From Oxytricha trifallax (lineage: Eukaryota; Ciliophora; Spirotrichea; Sporadotrichida; Oxytrichidae), in the NCBI GenBank assembly GCA_000711775.1, contig ARYC01001254.1:62001-126000 (forward strand): DNA of 64,000 bases. The letters are read 5' to 3'. Numbering within the stretch: position 1 is the stretch's first letter; each line of letters begins with the position of its first letter. Below are positions 25,001 through 40,213 of this stretch, piece after piece. Under the pieces are notes generated by a model, which did no database searches, was not told the origin of the DNA, and saw only the letters and a program-made list of their open reading frames with translations. Made by a program: the position numbers and the translations under genes.

Positions 25001-27772
25001 TGGTTTGAATTTAACTCAATGATATTGTAAGAAATTTATAAAAGGTCAAGATTGTCTTAGGTTAAGATGCCTGGTGGAGTTAGAAGAATAAAAATGGATT
25101 GGTATAGCTTTTATTTAAAGTTGTTTGAGTTTTTGGACTCTTCATCATGAGAGAAAAAATTAAGTAAATAATTCCATATTCATGTGTTAGATTTATGAAA
25201 CATAATATTTTATGAGTAATAGGAGTTTCTATCTGAGTAATTTCTTAAGGTCTTTAATAAACAATTTCTTATTACTTATCTAGCACAAAATTTTATTAAT
25301 GATAGAACTAATATAAATGAAGATAATATTATTTTTATCACAGATGACTCGAATAAATTGGTATCAAGAACGTTCAATTACATTTTCTTTTTATGATACT
25401 CTAACAATCCTTCTTGGAAGTTATAATCGAATAATTATATGCTTATTTTCATATCAAATTAATTTAGCATTACATTAAGTTGATGTACTCATTGTTTAAA
25501 GCGGATATTCTTGGTTCAGGATCATCATTTACATAATCAAATGAAGCTTTCAATAAAGTGACATAGAACTCAATGGGTTATAATAGTAATTTAATATAAT
25601 TCAAATTTAATGTAATTTATAGAGCTTAGCATTTTGGTAAAAGGATTACTATTAAAGTAATTGAATAATACGGCAACTCATTACCTTCAGTAATGGAACT
25701 CATTTCTCTTTGGAAAGCATTAATGATATGATCATGAGACTTTCTAGCTCTTCCTTTTTCGTCTGCTTTGGACTCGTGTCTGTAGAATCCACGTAACTTT
25801 TCTCTGATTTTTCTGAAGATTCTATACTCAATAGTCTTCAACTTGGCTAGACTTATTAAAACTTATTAGAGAATTACCTCATCTTTTTATTAATATAAAT
25901 TAATCAAACTTAGTACTTTATCTTTAGACTTGTCGCCATCTTTGTCTCTTTTTACCAAGTATTTTTTAAAAACAAATATCTTAATTAGTAACTCATTTTA
26001 AACTCTAGTAATTTATTTTATCTTTGAAATTGTGTAATAGAGGACACTGCCCTCTTCTTCATCAACGATCTTGCCCTTGGCTACATCTCTGAAAACTTTA
26101 TACAAGCCATTGCAAAGCATCTCATAGCTATTATACAAACCATGACTCTCGATTCTCACTACATTCAAGTCATAACGCTTGAAAAAATCCAAAGCTTGGT
26201 CTGTTGGCCAGCATATATCAGGAGAGTAGTTTTCAACCACAGCATAGAAGATTAGAGTAAACTCTGGATAATATATTAAAAAAATAGAGAAGTGAATTAT
26301 GAAAATGATTAAAGGTTTAGTCTAGTTGTACTTCACCATGTGTTAATGTTCAATGTTACCTATGTACTCAGCTACTAAAGTTTTATTTGCCATATCTTTC
26401 TTCAATTGATCTATTAATTATGGATCTTTCTCTCTAAGATTATATAAAAAATATTTCTTAAAAAAGAAAAGGTCTTAGTCTTCACCCCAAAATTTCTAAC
26501 TAAACAAAATAGTTATAATCAGTAAATCTATTAACTATTAACTATTATCATTTCCAAGTTATAACATAAATATATAGATCATCAAGCTTATTAAACCAGA
26601 CATCAGCAATTTTTTTAGCAAAGTTAAAATGCTGATTATCATATTTCTTAATGTCTTCTCTGTCTCTCAACAAAATTCCAACATTCTTAGAGGCTGAAAC
26701 CCAGCAGTCAACATCTGGGTTGTAGGAAATCTGTGCGTTCTCACCATTAGCTTTTAGGGTTTTCAGGATTTCAACGTGATCTCCTGCAAGCAAAGTTTGG
26801 AAAGCTTAATTTAAACTAAATTTTAATATTTATCTAGGGGGAATTGTAAGAATTTTATGATAGGAAATGCGCAAAAATGACAAAAATTAAGCTATATTTA
26901 AATGAAAAGCTTCAGCAAGGATTTGATTTTTAATGCAAAAACTTGTGGAGGATAGATGATTGTCTTCATAACGAGTTCTTGGATCTACATATTCAATTGC
27001 TAAGTCAAAGAACTTTGTCAACCCTTTTCTGCCCATGTATACATCAAAATCTAATTTTAATCTTTGATATTTTGTTCATAATTTAAGGGGCTATTCTAAA
27101 CTCAATATAACTTATCATAATGTATCTTCGAAGAACTTTTCCAGAACAGGGTACTTCATCTCCATCTTCATATTTCTTCATTTCTTTCTCAACAATCTCA
27201 ATGATAAATATTTTTTAACATAAAGCAAGTAAATTGTAACATCATACATATTTTATGATTGTATTTCCTCTTCTGATATTTTTAACTAGAAACCCATCAA
27301 GAGCATATGTTTCATCCTCCCCGATGCCTCTTGTGTTAAGTTTGAGATCATTTAAGTATTATTTATATTATTAATATTTAATAATTATTAAGATCAAGCA
27401 TGTTAACTCCTTTATTCTAAGCCCCTTCTAGGCCTATCTAATCTTTAATAATAACTCCATTTGGAGTTAAAGATCCTTTTCCTTTAATAAATTCATTCAT
27501 AGATTGAGACAATTATGCCAGGGTGTCGACATTATCGATGAATTTGGCTTCATTTAACAAAACATGCACTTCAGAGGCAGATTTCACATTTCTAAATTGA
27601 TTGTTCAGTAGCTTTTTAAGTTCTTAATACTCTTAAATAATATTACAATTATTCTACTTAAAAGATAAAAAATACTCACAGTAAACAGGAATAATTAAAT
27701 TTTTAATTCTTAAGCCCTGTCTTAATGGTCATATAGATTCTTAGTCGCTAATCTATCAGTTTTGTGTTTCAT
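22053..27772 (-). CDS. Trifunctional RNA ligase (ligase-kinase-2H phosphoesterase), tRNA-splicing type
   Basis: It starts at 27772 (MKHKTDRLATKNLYDHQDRA) and ends at TGA 22053-22055. Ligase domain: nucleotidyl-lysine motif KANGENAQIS (about 26743-26760), AEYIGNIEHQHMVKY (motif III-like), EEGSVLYY (motif IV) and AKLKTIEYRIFRKIREKLR (motif V, about 25800-25850). Kinase domain: Walker A GTTGSGKST (about 24249-24275) after MNRTKKIVIVVIPF, then VYLDKNHP. C-terminal 2H phosphoesterase: HVTTAFLG (about 22600-22622) and PHMTTMLFN (about 22370-22390). The order is that of fungal Trl1 and related tRNA ligases, so it should heal and seal exon halves. An unrecognised region of about 200 residues lies between ligase and kinase. 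Many introns and IESs interrupt it. That it is one gene rather than two is inferred from order, strand and open frames. Confidence 0.8.
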
Positions 27773-28257
27773 ATCTTAAATTCCTTGATTTTTTATGTTT
27801 AAAAAGTTGCTAATATCTATTAATGATTAAATTTACTATAATATCTTTCAGATTTCATTAGTTTTTATATTTAAAATACCCACTTACTTCTCTTTATTTT
27901 ATAATTAAGAAAATAGTGATTTTATTAAGTATTGATTGGATAAGATATTATTAAATGATGTATGATTAATCGTCAGAGTAAAGCAAGAATATATTATTAA
28001 TTAATAATAGTTCATTACAAATAGGTAGGTACTAAAGCAATCATATACATTATTCCGCAATATCTTAATGTTATTTTCCAATGTCGAGATATTAATAATA
28101 CTTTTATATATCAGGGGTTTTGGGGTAAAAGTTAAATCAAATCTGGTAATTTAATTAGGGAAATTTTTTCTGTGATTGATGAAAAGATTGTTTAATATAG
28201 AAATAAGATATTTGAGCAAAACCCTCTAAGCAATAATTATATAGAACATATCACTAA
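27773..28257. promoter_or_regulatory. Divergent intergenic region between RNA ligase and lysyl-tRNA synthetase
   Basis: 485 bp of AT-rich sequence between two divergent starts. It should hold both promoters. No defined motif, repeat or RNA gene is seen. Confidence 0.4.
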
Positions 28258-30796
<2,539 letters not shown>

Positions 30797-31288
30797 TGAT
30801 GAAATGGGAACAGATTCTTAATGGAAATAGAAGATAATCATCATTTAATTTTATTTACACTTTCGTCAAATTGACTATTCTTTCTTTATTTATAAATAAT
30901 GTCTTCTATTTTTAATATAAGGAATAGTATAAAAAATTAATTATTTTATACAGTCTTAAGAAATTTGTCGAAAAGAGAGTAGAAGAAAAGTTAATTATGA
31001 AAAGCGATTGATCGATATGTTAAAAATTGTATCTTGATAATAATATGAAAGAGATATTCTAGAAACATATAATATAAAGAAAGATTTTGCAAAGAAATTA
31101 AGACTAAGCCTTTTTGCTCAATATACTATACATATCATAAAGCTAATGTTTGTGTAATTAAAAACATAAACAAAATTGAATGAAGTTTAATGTATTATAA
31201 GAAAATCTTATCAAAATTGATTTTTAACATAAGTAATGACTGCTATATAAAAGTCTAATTATAATGTTTGTTAGTCTGATTTCTGAAC
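30797..31288. other. AT-rich convergent intergenic region
   Basis: About 490 bp between the 3' ends of lysyl-tRNA synthetase and the E2 gene. No coding frame, repeat or RNA gene seen. Confidence 0.5.
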
Positions 31289-31864
<576 letters not shown>

Positions 31865-32895
31865 AATTAATAGTTCGAATTTGAATTAATATTATATTAC
31901 TAATCTTTCTTTACTTTCCTTTTTATACTTTCTAAATAATTCATCATTAAAGAGGTATTTTAGTTGTCAACTAGGAATGGTTTGAAAAAAATAAATTAAA
32001 CAAATATCTAAGTAAAGTATTTAATAAGCAAAACAAATTTAATTTGTAAAAAATATAAATTATATGCAAAAATATATAAGGATTCAAATACAGCCTAAAG
32101 GAATTATTTTTAAGGTAAACTAAAATTTTGAGGTATAGTTTAAATAATTTAATAATATTTTTTTAACTTTGTAGATTAGGGAGACACTAATATATAATAA
32201 ATAAATTAGAGATTTTATTTTCTTATACCTTATTTAATTAATATATTGTATTATTTAAGATTTATCTATATAGTTTTTTAGGGTAAAACTAAGAAATTAA
32301 TGCACTTTAGTTGATTTATAAGTCAAAAATATTGAAAAATTGTAAATTCTGAGAATAAATTACTTATCTGACTTATTAATTACGTATTTGTTTTGATTAT
32401 TGAATAAGAATTACAAATACGATTCAATTAAGTACTATTTTAAAGTATTAAAATACTAAAATATAAGTCATGGAAAGAAGTTATAATTAATATTTTAGGG
32501 GTTTCTAAGGAAAATTAATTTTAAAATCAAAATTTATGTTTTAATGCCATTTTTTAAGTTATATAATAAAAGTTATAAAACTGATAAAAAATATAAAACA
32601 GGCATTTTTTTTATGAAATAGAATATAAGTAACATTCTAACATTTTAAATTGTTTGATTAAACTAATGTCTCATAATTATAACTTCAAATGAGACTAATT
32701 ATAATTGAAAAATATTTTAGGATATACGTACTTTTTAAAATAGTTTATGAATATCCCTCACCAATTCTATATAATATTTAATCAGATTTACTAATCAATC
32801 ATATCTTATCGAGTAAGTTATTATACCACGAGTAAAGATTCAAACATTTTACTTTTTGTTTCAATTTCTCATATTTGACTTTCTAGATTTAAGAA
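31865..32895. other. AT-rich intergenic region without recognisable genes
   Basis: About 1 kb between the divergent E2 and acyl-CoA synthetase starts. Very AT-rich, no long protein-like frame, no inverted repeat or RNA gene noticed. Confidence 0.5.
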
Positions 32896-35800
32896 ATGGG
32901 AAATTAACAAGCTATATAATACGCTTCATTCATCGAGGGAACTGAGAAGCCAGGCTACTCAAAAGAATTAATGTAAGTTTCGTGCCGATATTCAGAGAAT
33001 AAATCATAAACTTATCGAAGGAGATGTGTTTATAATCTATTCCTTAGCCACTTAAAACAGAGCTTTCTTATACTTATTCACTAATATTCATAATCCAATA
33101 CCTTATTATACTTCTGCGTCTCACAGATTGCTCTGCTAACTATATATTTGTCTGTTTTAATTGCCTGCTTACTCAACATTTCTATAGTTCAACTCTTGTA
33201 GAGAATCCATCAAAGCTAGTTGATAGACCAGCTGAGGATGTTGACACTATGTTAAAAGCATTCTAGAGATCTCTAAGAAGATTCCCAAATAATAACTATT
33301 TGGGTACTAGGGACGAGTTAGTCGAGGGAAGACCATATAAGTGGAGAACATGGAGAGAGTGTGATGAGATTACAACAAATTTAGCTTAAGGTAAGTTTTT
33401 ATAAAATATTGACATCACATGGAAGGTTTGATAAATGATGCTGATTTGGATAAGTATTCAATAAAAGCGTCATCTTTAAAATGGCATTATATTATGAATT
33501 AAAAGGAGCTAATATAAGATGCTAGAACTTTTATCAATTTTGCAAGATATCAAATCAAATTTTCACCAAAAATATGGTCTGGTTCTTTCAAGGACCGTTT
33601 TATTATTTCCATTTTCTTTATTTATTCGTACTTAACCTTCAATTTATAGCAAGCGCTGAGTTGAACTTGACTCCAATCATCTAAAAGATTTAGCAGAGTT
33701 TTTATATAATAAAACCCCAGTTAAAGTCCAAGTGTTTTGTTTATTTTTTATGTAATCTAAGCTGAAGGATAGGAGTGGAAATTTATGGGAGTTTACGCCA
33801 AGAATCGTGAAGAATGGATCTTAACTACAATTGCAAACATGAAGAACTCTGTTACTACAGTTGCTTTCTATGACACTCTAGGGCCTGCTGCAGTTGAATT
33901 TGTTATTAGATAAACAGAACTCACATCCATTTCTTGCTCTACTCAATACGTTCAATAATTCATTCAAATTTTTTTAATTTATTTTGAAGAAAAATATTAG
34001 TAACTTTTGAAAATTATCATAAAAAAGGGATTAGAAATTTATTCTAGAATATATTATATTTTGGAATTTGATGTTTGGAAAAAAGATCCTAACTTGTAAT
34101 AAGCAATTTTATTTTAAGTAACTTTTTTAAATTACAGAAATTACAGAAATAAAAAGTTTATGAAGCATGATTAGAAATCTTTTTTTTCTTTAAGCTATAA
34201 CTAAATTATCAAGGATTTTATGATTAGTATTAAAAGAAGAAGCTATAGAATTATAACATTTAAAATATAATATAATAAAACAAGAACTTTGTAATTATTA
34301 GCGATATTTATCAATTCAGATTTTAAAATATATTCCTATATTTTTTTTTACTTCCAATAATATTTTTTTCAAGATTATCCGAATTTTTTGATTAAAAGGT
34401 TTTAAGCAACTTTTTTTAATTTTATTACGCTACAAATTAAAAACTGAATGAAGTTATTAAGATTTATACTTATATTTGGTATTTTAATATTAAAATTTAG
34501 TGTTTATGGGTTATAATCTTTTTAAATTAACGAAAAGATTACCTAAATAAATTCTTTATAAATTGCAGGTTTGATAACTTTAAAGAAAGATGGTAAAGCT
34601 CAATCACTCGAGAACATTGTGTCTTTCGACCCAATCTCTCAAGATCTGATTGATTAGGGCTAGGAAGTTGGCATTAAGCTATATCAATTCTGGGATCTCG
34701 TCAACCTTGGAGAGGGACTTACAAAAATTAAAGAATAAACGAGAGATTTGTAGTAATATGTTAAATTTAAATTAATCGTTTGATTAACTGACTTTATTTT
34801 ACTTCAAAAAAATTATAACGTTGGGATTAAAAATAAAATCACTAATTCAAAAAAGGTTTTTTCTTAAGACTTATATCTATATAAAAGTAAATAAGACAAT
34901 TATAACTAATTTCTTACATGGGAATCATCAATTTCTTAGAAACATCAAACACAATTCTTAATAAGTTGACCCTAATAAAGTGAGTATCTGAAATAAAATA
35001 GTATTTTGAAGTTTTTATCGTTTATAAAAATTAGTAAATATATAATCTTTAACTTTACTACAAAACAAAAAATGTTACAAATCTTTTAATCTTAAATATA
35101 AAAGTTTTTCTTTTTGTGATAATTTATGAACTAAATATGATGTAAGCATTTTATTGATATTAATTTAGCAAACTCATGCTCCTTTGAAATTTATGTTCGT
35201 TAAAGTGACTAAACTCAAAATTTCCTAACAAAGTTTCTTTAATCAAAATGGTAAATTGAACATTAAGTCATTTGTTTAGATTCTATTATTTAAATTCGTT
35301 CCCTTAAGTATTTAAGTTGCTCTTATTTAAATTGTTTTACTTCCTCTGCATTTTTATATTGATAGATTTGAATGTTTAATTTATCGATTAATCCCAAGCT
35401 TTATTAATGCATATAACAATAATTTATTAATAAATAATAAGTTAAGAAAATTGTATAAGAAGTTAAAGGACCTATGTTAATAAGAACAATTATATAAATT
35501 AAAATTTTTCAAGTGGATGACCAGAAAATAAAGCTAACTTGAGATCAAACTTTCATGTCTAAATATCTAATCCTGATTAAGTATAAACAACTTTTAGAAT
35601 CTATTAATTTAGAGTATATAAATATCAAGAAATTCTTTACATTAGACAAATTTAAAAGATGTTTTCTCAATTTATAATTTTATAATACAATTGATAAGCT
35701 TTTTTTTACCATTAATTTAAGAATTAGGGATATTTATTTAATATCAAATATACTTTCATTTTTTCAAGAACGGATACGAAATATTTAGTATTTGGCATAT

Positions 35801-38800
35801 TTCCTGAAAAAGACTGTATTTCTTATAAAAATATTATTTTAAATTGTGTACGAAAATTTGGGCTTAGCCCAGGCAGATTGATAAATCAGATAATTTCATG
35901 CTTATATTTTTGGGCATCCATTTCAATTTTAATCCAAGGGCCAGGAGTAGTGGGACCCATATACTGGACAGAATAGCTTCAGCACCGTGCTCATTAACCT
36001 ATTGCCTCAAGGTAAGGTTTTATGTGGTCTTTTGCTTCTTCGTATGTATTTCCTGTTTAACTACTATGACTGTCTTTCCTTGATTAGTGCAAGACAGTAT
36101 TTCATAATAGACTAACAAAGTATTTTTGTATTTTTTTCCAAAATCTAAAACATAGTTTATTAAGTAAATTAATAAATAACTTATTTCATGTAAAAAAAGG
36201 TTATTTATCTAACTGAAGTCCAAGCATGAACTCGAAGAACCTAAACCCACTACCGTCTACATGTTTTCTTACACTTTAGCTAATTTACTTATATCTTTAT
36301 TAATTTTACTTCTGGAACTACTGGTGATCCTAAGGCTGCAATCTTAGAGCATCGCAACTTATTTATTACAATCATTTATTATATAAATTATTTAATTAAA
36401 CGTGAATATTCGGTTTAATGATTTAAAAATCAATTTAAAGCCAACAATTATAAAATAAATTATATAAGTTAAATTAGCTTTAAATTCAAGTTAAATGAGT
36501 AAATATAACCAAAATAAAAGCCAATAAATACTAAGTAAAAACAATCACTAAATTTGCAATGAAAACTTTTAAGCAGCCCTAAAATTTGGCAACAAAATGT
36601 TGATCGCCCCAAATGAGAAGGATACTTTCAGTAAATAAGCTGCAAATATTTCTGCTAACAGCACTTCATAGAGCAGTAATCAAAGCTTGTAGAGAAACTA
36701 AAAACTTTTAGCAAAACACGGTTACTTTTTCAACTATAACTCACCTGCACTTCCTTAATTGAACTAGCTATTAGCTGCTCCCAGTCTTCACATGAATTAA
36801 CAAATAAACGGAAGTAAAAGTCTTATAAACAAGGAACACACAATAGACGAATAGAGGTTGTAAAAGTTTGAGAAAATAAACGAAGCTATTGAAAGGAGTT
36901 TAAGTCGAGAAACTTCTCTAGACATTTCTACCAGCCTTTAAGTTTTAAAAGAGAGTTTAAAGGACAAAAGGTAGTTGCCCTAAGACTAGAGTGATTCAGA
37001 AATATGCTAGAAAACTGATAAGTGCTAACTATAAATAAGTGAACTTTAGAGAGTTTAACAAAAGCAGGACAACAGCTTAATATCACTAGGAAAGAGAACT
37101 TAAAGAGAGGGAGAGAATATTAAAGAACCTATTTTAGAAGTACGAGATGAAGAGACATAGAAAAGCTGGGCAGATATTTCTTGCAAATCATCGTAAAGTT
37201 AGAAATCCTTGCTTTCTTAAGCAGAGCAACCTTTGTTTGTTGAAGAAAAAGTTTCATTCACTATAAACACAGCTAAGAATATCTAAAGTAAAAACTTTGA
37301 AAAAATGGTTTAAAATAGAATTTCAAACTAAAGCAAAAGCTCTATTAAACGTAAGAGAAATTTGGAATCTTCCTCTTCGTCTTCATCCTCAAGCTCTAAA
37401 TCCAGTATTTCATCTTCATCTGATTTATACTCTTCATAAGACTTTCAAAAATTTGATGATAAAAAACTGAGCACTATATCTAAAAGTACTTCCTCCACTT
37501 CAAATACAAATTAGCCAAACAATAATTTTATCTGTTCTGATATACAATAAAGTCACATTGAATAAAAACTTGATGAAAATATTGGTAACTTTGAATCATA
37601 AGAGAATTAGGAATAATTGAAGGAGAAGGAGGTTGAAGAATAAAAATAATAGAAGGAAATTCTGTTATAATAATAACCATAGGACTAGTTATAGGAGTAA
37701 AACAAATCACTATAATTAGACCCACAAGACTAAATAATTATAGAGGACCAGAATGACGAAGAATAAGAATAGGAAGAAGTTGAAGTGGTAACTTTTCAAC
37801 AAAATACTGTATTCTTTGAGTAGTTGTACAACTAAAATTAGAATGAACAAAATCAAAGATAAAGTCACTAAAGTAAGTCAAAATAGGTAGGTTAAGAAAA
37901 GACTTAGCTGTAAAACGTATAAAAAAAAGAAAGTTACAGTAAGAATTTGGAAATTTACAAGAGGTGTTTGCTAGAAAGTATAGAAGAAAAAGATATTAAT
38001 AGTAGTTTATTTTAAAATCTTAGATTTATGACCAAGTTTAAATAAATTAAAATTGTGTCGCCAAAAAATGAGAAATGATTTGATGAAATATTCAAATCTA
38101 GTATTTATTGAACTATAATAATAAAATAAAGCATAATAAAAATGGAATGCCATTTATATAGGAAATTATGAAATCTAATAATATCTTAAAAGTCGAAGTA
38201 AGTAAAAACATAAAAAAAAATTAATTGATAAAGTTATAGTTTTAAGCATAAATTTATTCTATAAATTTTCTTGTATCCTTTCTAAAAAGAATGGTGTTAG
38301 GAATTTGCAGAATGTAAAAAAAATCATTGTAGAAATTATACGCTTTTAAGATGATCCAAAAAATCTTCCATAAAGTTTTACTTTTTAAAAAAATTGGCAT
38401 CCCAAATTAATTAATTTAACGTAATTAAATTACAAAAATATTCTACTTTCATTTTATAGAATGGATATAATGTTTTCATATTTGAATTTTTTTTCATATC
38501 CCAATTTTATTTAAATTGGGAAAATCTCTTACAAATATTCTTTATTAAATCAATTATTGCAACTACATAGCTGCAGCTTCAGGTGGAATGGTAGAAGTTC
38601 CCAATCTAAATGAGAACAGTCGCTATATTTCCTACTTACCCCTTGCTCACTCTCTAGAACAAGCCTTGTTCACTGTAGGCCTTATTAACGCTTGCCAGTA
38701 TGGTTTCTACTCTGGTGACCCACTTAAGTTAATGGATGATATGCAAGTCTTAAAACCTACTATTTTTGCTTCCGTTCCAAGATTGTTTACTAAAATCTGT

Positions 38801-40213
38801 TTAAAACTAATGATTTTATACTCTCTTAACACGAAAATGTATATATGCAGTTTATATAATATGTAATCTAAAAATCTACGACAAGATTATGGCAGGTGTT
38901 AGAGCAAAGTCTGCTACCACATAATGGCTTTTCAATAAAGCTCTAGCTTCAAAGCTTCACTATTTAGAGACCTAAAACTCTTTAACTCATAAATTCTATG
39001 ATACCCTTGTCTTCAATAAGATCAAGAACTTGTTAGGTTTAAGATTTTTAAATTCATAGGGAGTTTTAAATGTTGATTGAAATTAATTAATAGGTGGAGA
39101 AGTTTAGTTCATGATTACTGGTTCAGCCCCGATTGCTGGCGAGGTCTTGAGCACTTTGAAAGTCATATTCTAATGTCCAATTCGTGAGGGTTATGGTCAA
39201 ACTGAAACGTCAGCCCCTGCTACATTAACATGGGGTGCTGACCCAACATCTGGATTCTTTCATATTTTATAGAATTCAAAAAAATAGGCAGGACTATTTA
39301 ATATAAATACTGGACATGTTGGTGGTCCAATTGCTGCATGCAGAATTAGATTAAGAGACATACCAGAAATGGAATATCTCCATACAGACTCAAACCCCAG
39401 AGGTGAAATTTGCTTCAAGGGATATAACGTCTTTTTTTGAATGATATCAATTGTTACACAACTTCATGTTTAAAAGTAAAGTGAAATTGTACTATTTCGT
39501 TAATAATTAATTAAATTGTCTTCAGAGGTTATTTCAAGGCAGAAGATAAAACCAAAGAAGCTTTCGACGAAGAAGGATGGTTGAGAAGTGGAGACGTCGG
39601 CATGATTTATCCAAACGGTTCAATCAAAATCATAGATAGAGCAAAGAACATCTTCAAGCTCTCTCAAGGTGAATATATTGCCCCTGAAAAACTTGAAAAT
39701 GTCTACATTCAGTCTCCATTTATTCAACAAATCTTTGTTTATGGTGACTCTTTACAGTATTACCTAGTCTCCATTATTGTCATCGAACCCTCGACTGTTA
39801 AGAGCTGGGCTGTTGAAAATGGATTAGACGATTCAAACATTGCTGCATTATATAAAAAATTAATAGTTGTATGTTTTCTTAAATTTTTGAGTTTGATTTA
39901 CATAGAAATTCTTTTAGTGATTTTTAATAAATTATAATATGAATAAACTTATCCATTATTGAAAGATGAGAGATTGGAGAAAGCAGTGCTTGCAGATATG
40001 AACAAATTAGCTGTAGCAAACAAGTTCAATTCTCTTGAGAAAATTAAGCAAATTTACTTAACCTAAGATTTGTTCACTTAGGAGAATGACTTGCTTACAC
40101 CTACCATGAAAATAAAGAGAAATATTGCTAAGAAAATCTTTGAACATGAAATCAATGATCTTAAAAAACTAAGCATATCATCACATTTTTTACTTTAATA
40201 TTGCTTAATATGA
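32896..40213 (+). CDS. ACSL: Long-chain acyl-CoA synthetase
   Basis: It activates long-chain fatty acids to acyl-CoA through an acyl-AMP. It starts at ATG 32896 (MGNQQAIQYASFIEGTEKPG; Gly-2 could be myristoylated) and ends at TGA 40211-40213. In order: PYKWRTWRECDEI, EWKFMGVYAKNREEWILTTI, the AMP-binding P-loop TSGTTGDPK (about 36310-36335), YISYLPLAHSLEQ, MITGSAPIAGEVL, YGQTETSAPATLTWGADPTS, LRSGDVG, DRAKNIFKLSQGEYIAPEKL and NDLLTPTMKIKRN. All adenylating-enzyme motifs are present. An intron (32973-33187, unusually long) and at least nine insertions split the gene over 7.3 kb. Seven insertions have clear pointers; others near 33965-34570, 34760-36215 and 39870-39940 are less exact. Confidence 0.95.
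33391..33761. other. IES, pointer TAAG
   Basis: TAAG lies at 33387-33390 and 33758-33761. Excision of 371 bp joins EITTNLAQ-AEGQEWKFMG in frame. Confidence 0.75.
35914..36011 (+). other. Orphan protein-like, GC-richer segment within acyl-CoA synthetase insertion
   Basis: This roughly 100-bp stretch is clearly less AT-rich than its flanks. It reads on the plus strand as SKGQEQWDPYTGQNSFSTVL followed by INLLPQ and a possible donor GTAAGG at 36012. The minus strand is also open. It does not match acyl-CoA synthetase, which has no extra domain here. It may be a single MDS of another gene nested in this insertion, or a fragment of one. Confidence 0.35.
36287..36311. other. Short IES (25 bp), pointer ACTT
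   Basis: ACTT lies at 36283-36286 and 36308-36311. Excision joins YMFSYT-SGTTGDPK, the AMP-binding motif, in frame. Confidence 0.85.
36360..38564. other. 2.2-kb IES carrying a complete ORF, pointer GCAACT
   Basis: GCAACT lies at 36354-36359 and 38559-38564. Excision of 2205 bp joins AAILEHRN-YIAAASGGMVEVP in frame, as expected for acyl-CoA synthetases. The insert contains the 493-codon ORF 36597-38078 with AT-rich flanks. The other pointer-bounded insertions identified in this window are 13 to about 370 bp. Confidence 0.85.
36597..38078 (+). CDS. Nested 493-residue Ser/Gln/Glu-rich protein inside an acyl-CoA synthetase IES
   Basis: A single uninterrupted frame runs from ATG 36597 (MLIAPNEKDTFSKQAANISA) to TGA 38076-38078: 1482 bases, no intron or IES. 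Many Gln are TAA or TAG. The N-terminal half is polar with short helices. A basic/serine tract follows (KRKRNLESSSSSSSSSSKSS), then a very Gln/Glu-rich region (ENQEQLKEKEVEEQKQQKEI) and a basic C-terminus (KFKQIKIVSPKNEK). No transposase, integrase or other family is recognised. Since both pointers of the host IES are clear, it is either a germline-limited gene lost with the IES or a separate somatic gene nested in its neighbour. Confidence 0.8.
38799..38877. other. IES, pointer AAAATCT
   Basis: AAAATCT lies at 38792-38798 and 38871-38877. Excision of 79 bp joins VPRLFTKI-YDKIMAGVRAK in frame. Confidence 0.88.
39039..39095. other. IES, pointer TAGGT
   Basis: TAGGT lies at 39034-39038 and 39091-39095. 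Excision of 57 bp joins KIKNLLG-GEVQFMITGSAP, a conserved acyl-CoA synthetase stretch. Confidence 0.85.
39255..39314. other. In-frame IES, pointer CTGGA
   Basis: CTGGA lies at 39250-39254 and 39310-39314. The 60-bp insert has no TGA and does not shift the frame, but excision restores the conserved GADPTSG-HVGGPIAACRI. Confidence 0.85.
39434..39522. other. IES, pointer GTCTT
   Basis: GTCTT lies at 39429-39433 and 39518-39522. Excision of 89 bp joins CFKGYNVF-RGYFKAEDKT and removes an in-frame TGA. Confidence 0.85.

Noticed and set aside
36597..38078. The nested ORF as a transposase or integrase
   Set aside because: The protein is a low-complexity Ser/Gln/Glu-rich chain with no DDE, HTH or zinc-finger pattern visible.
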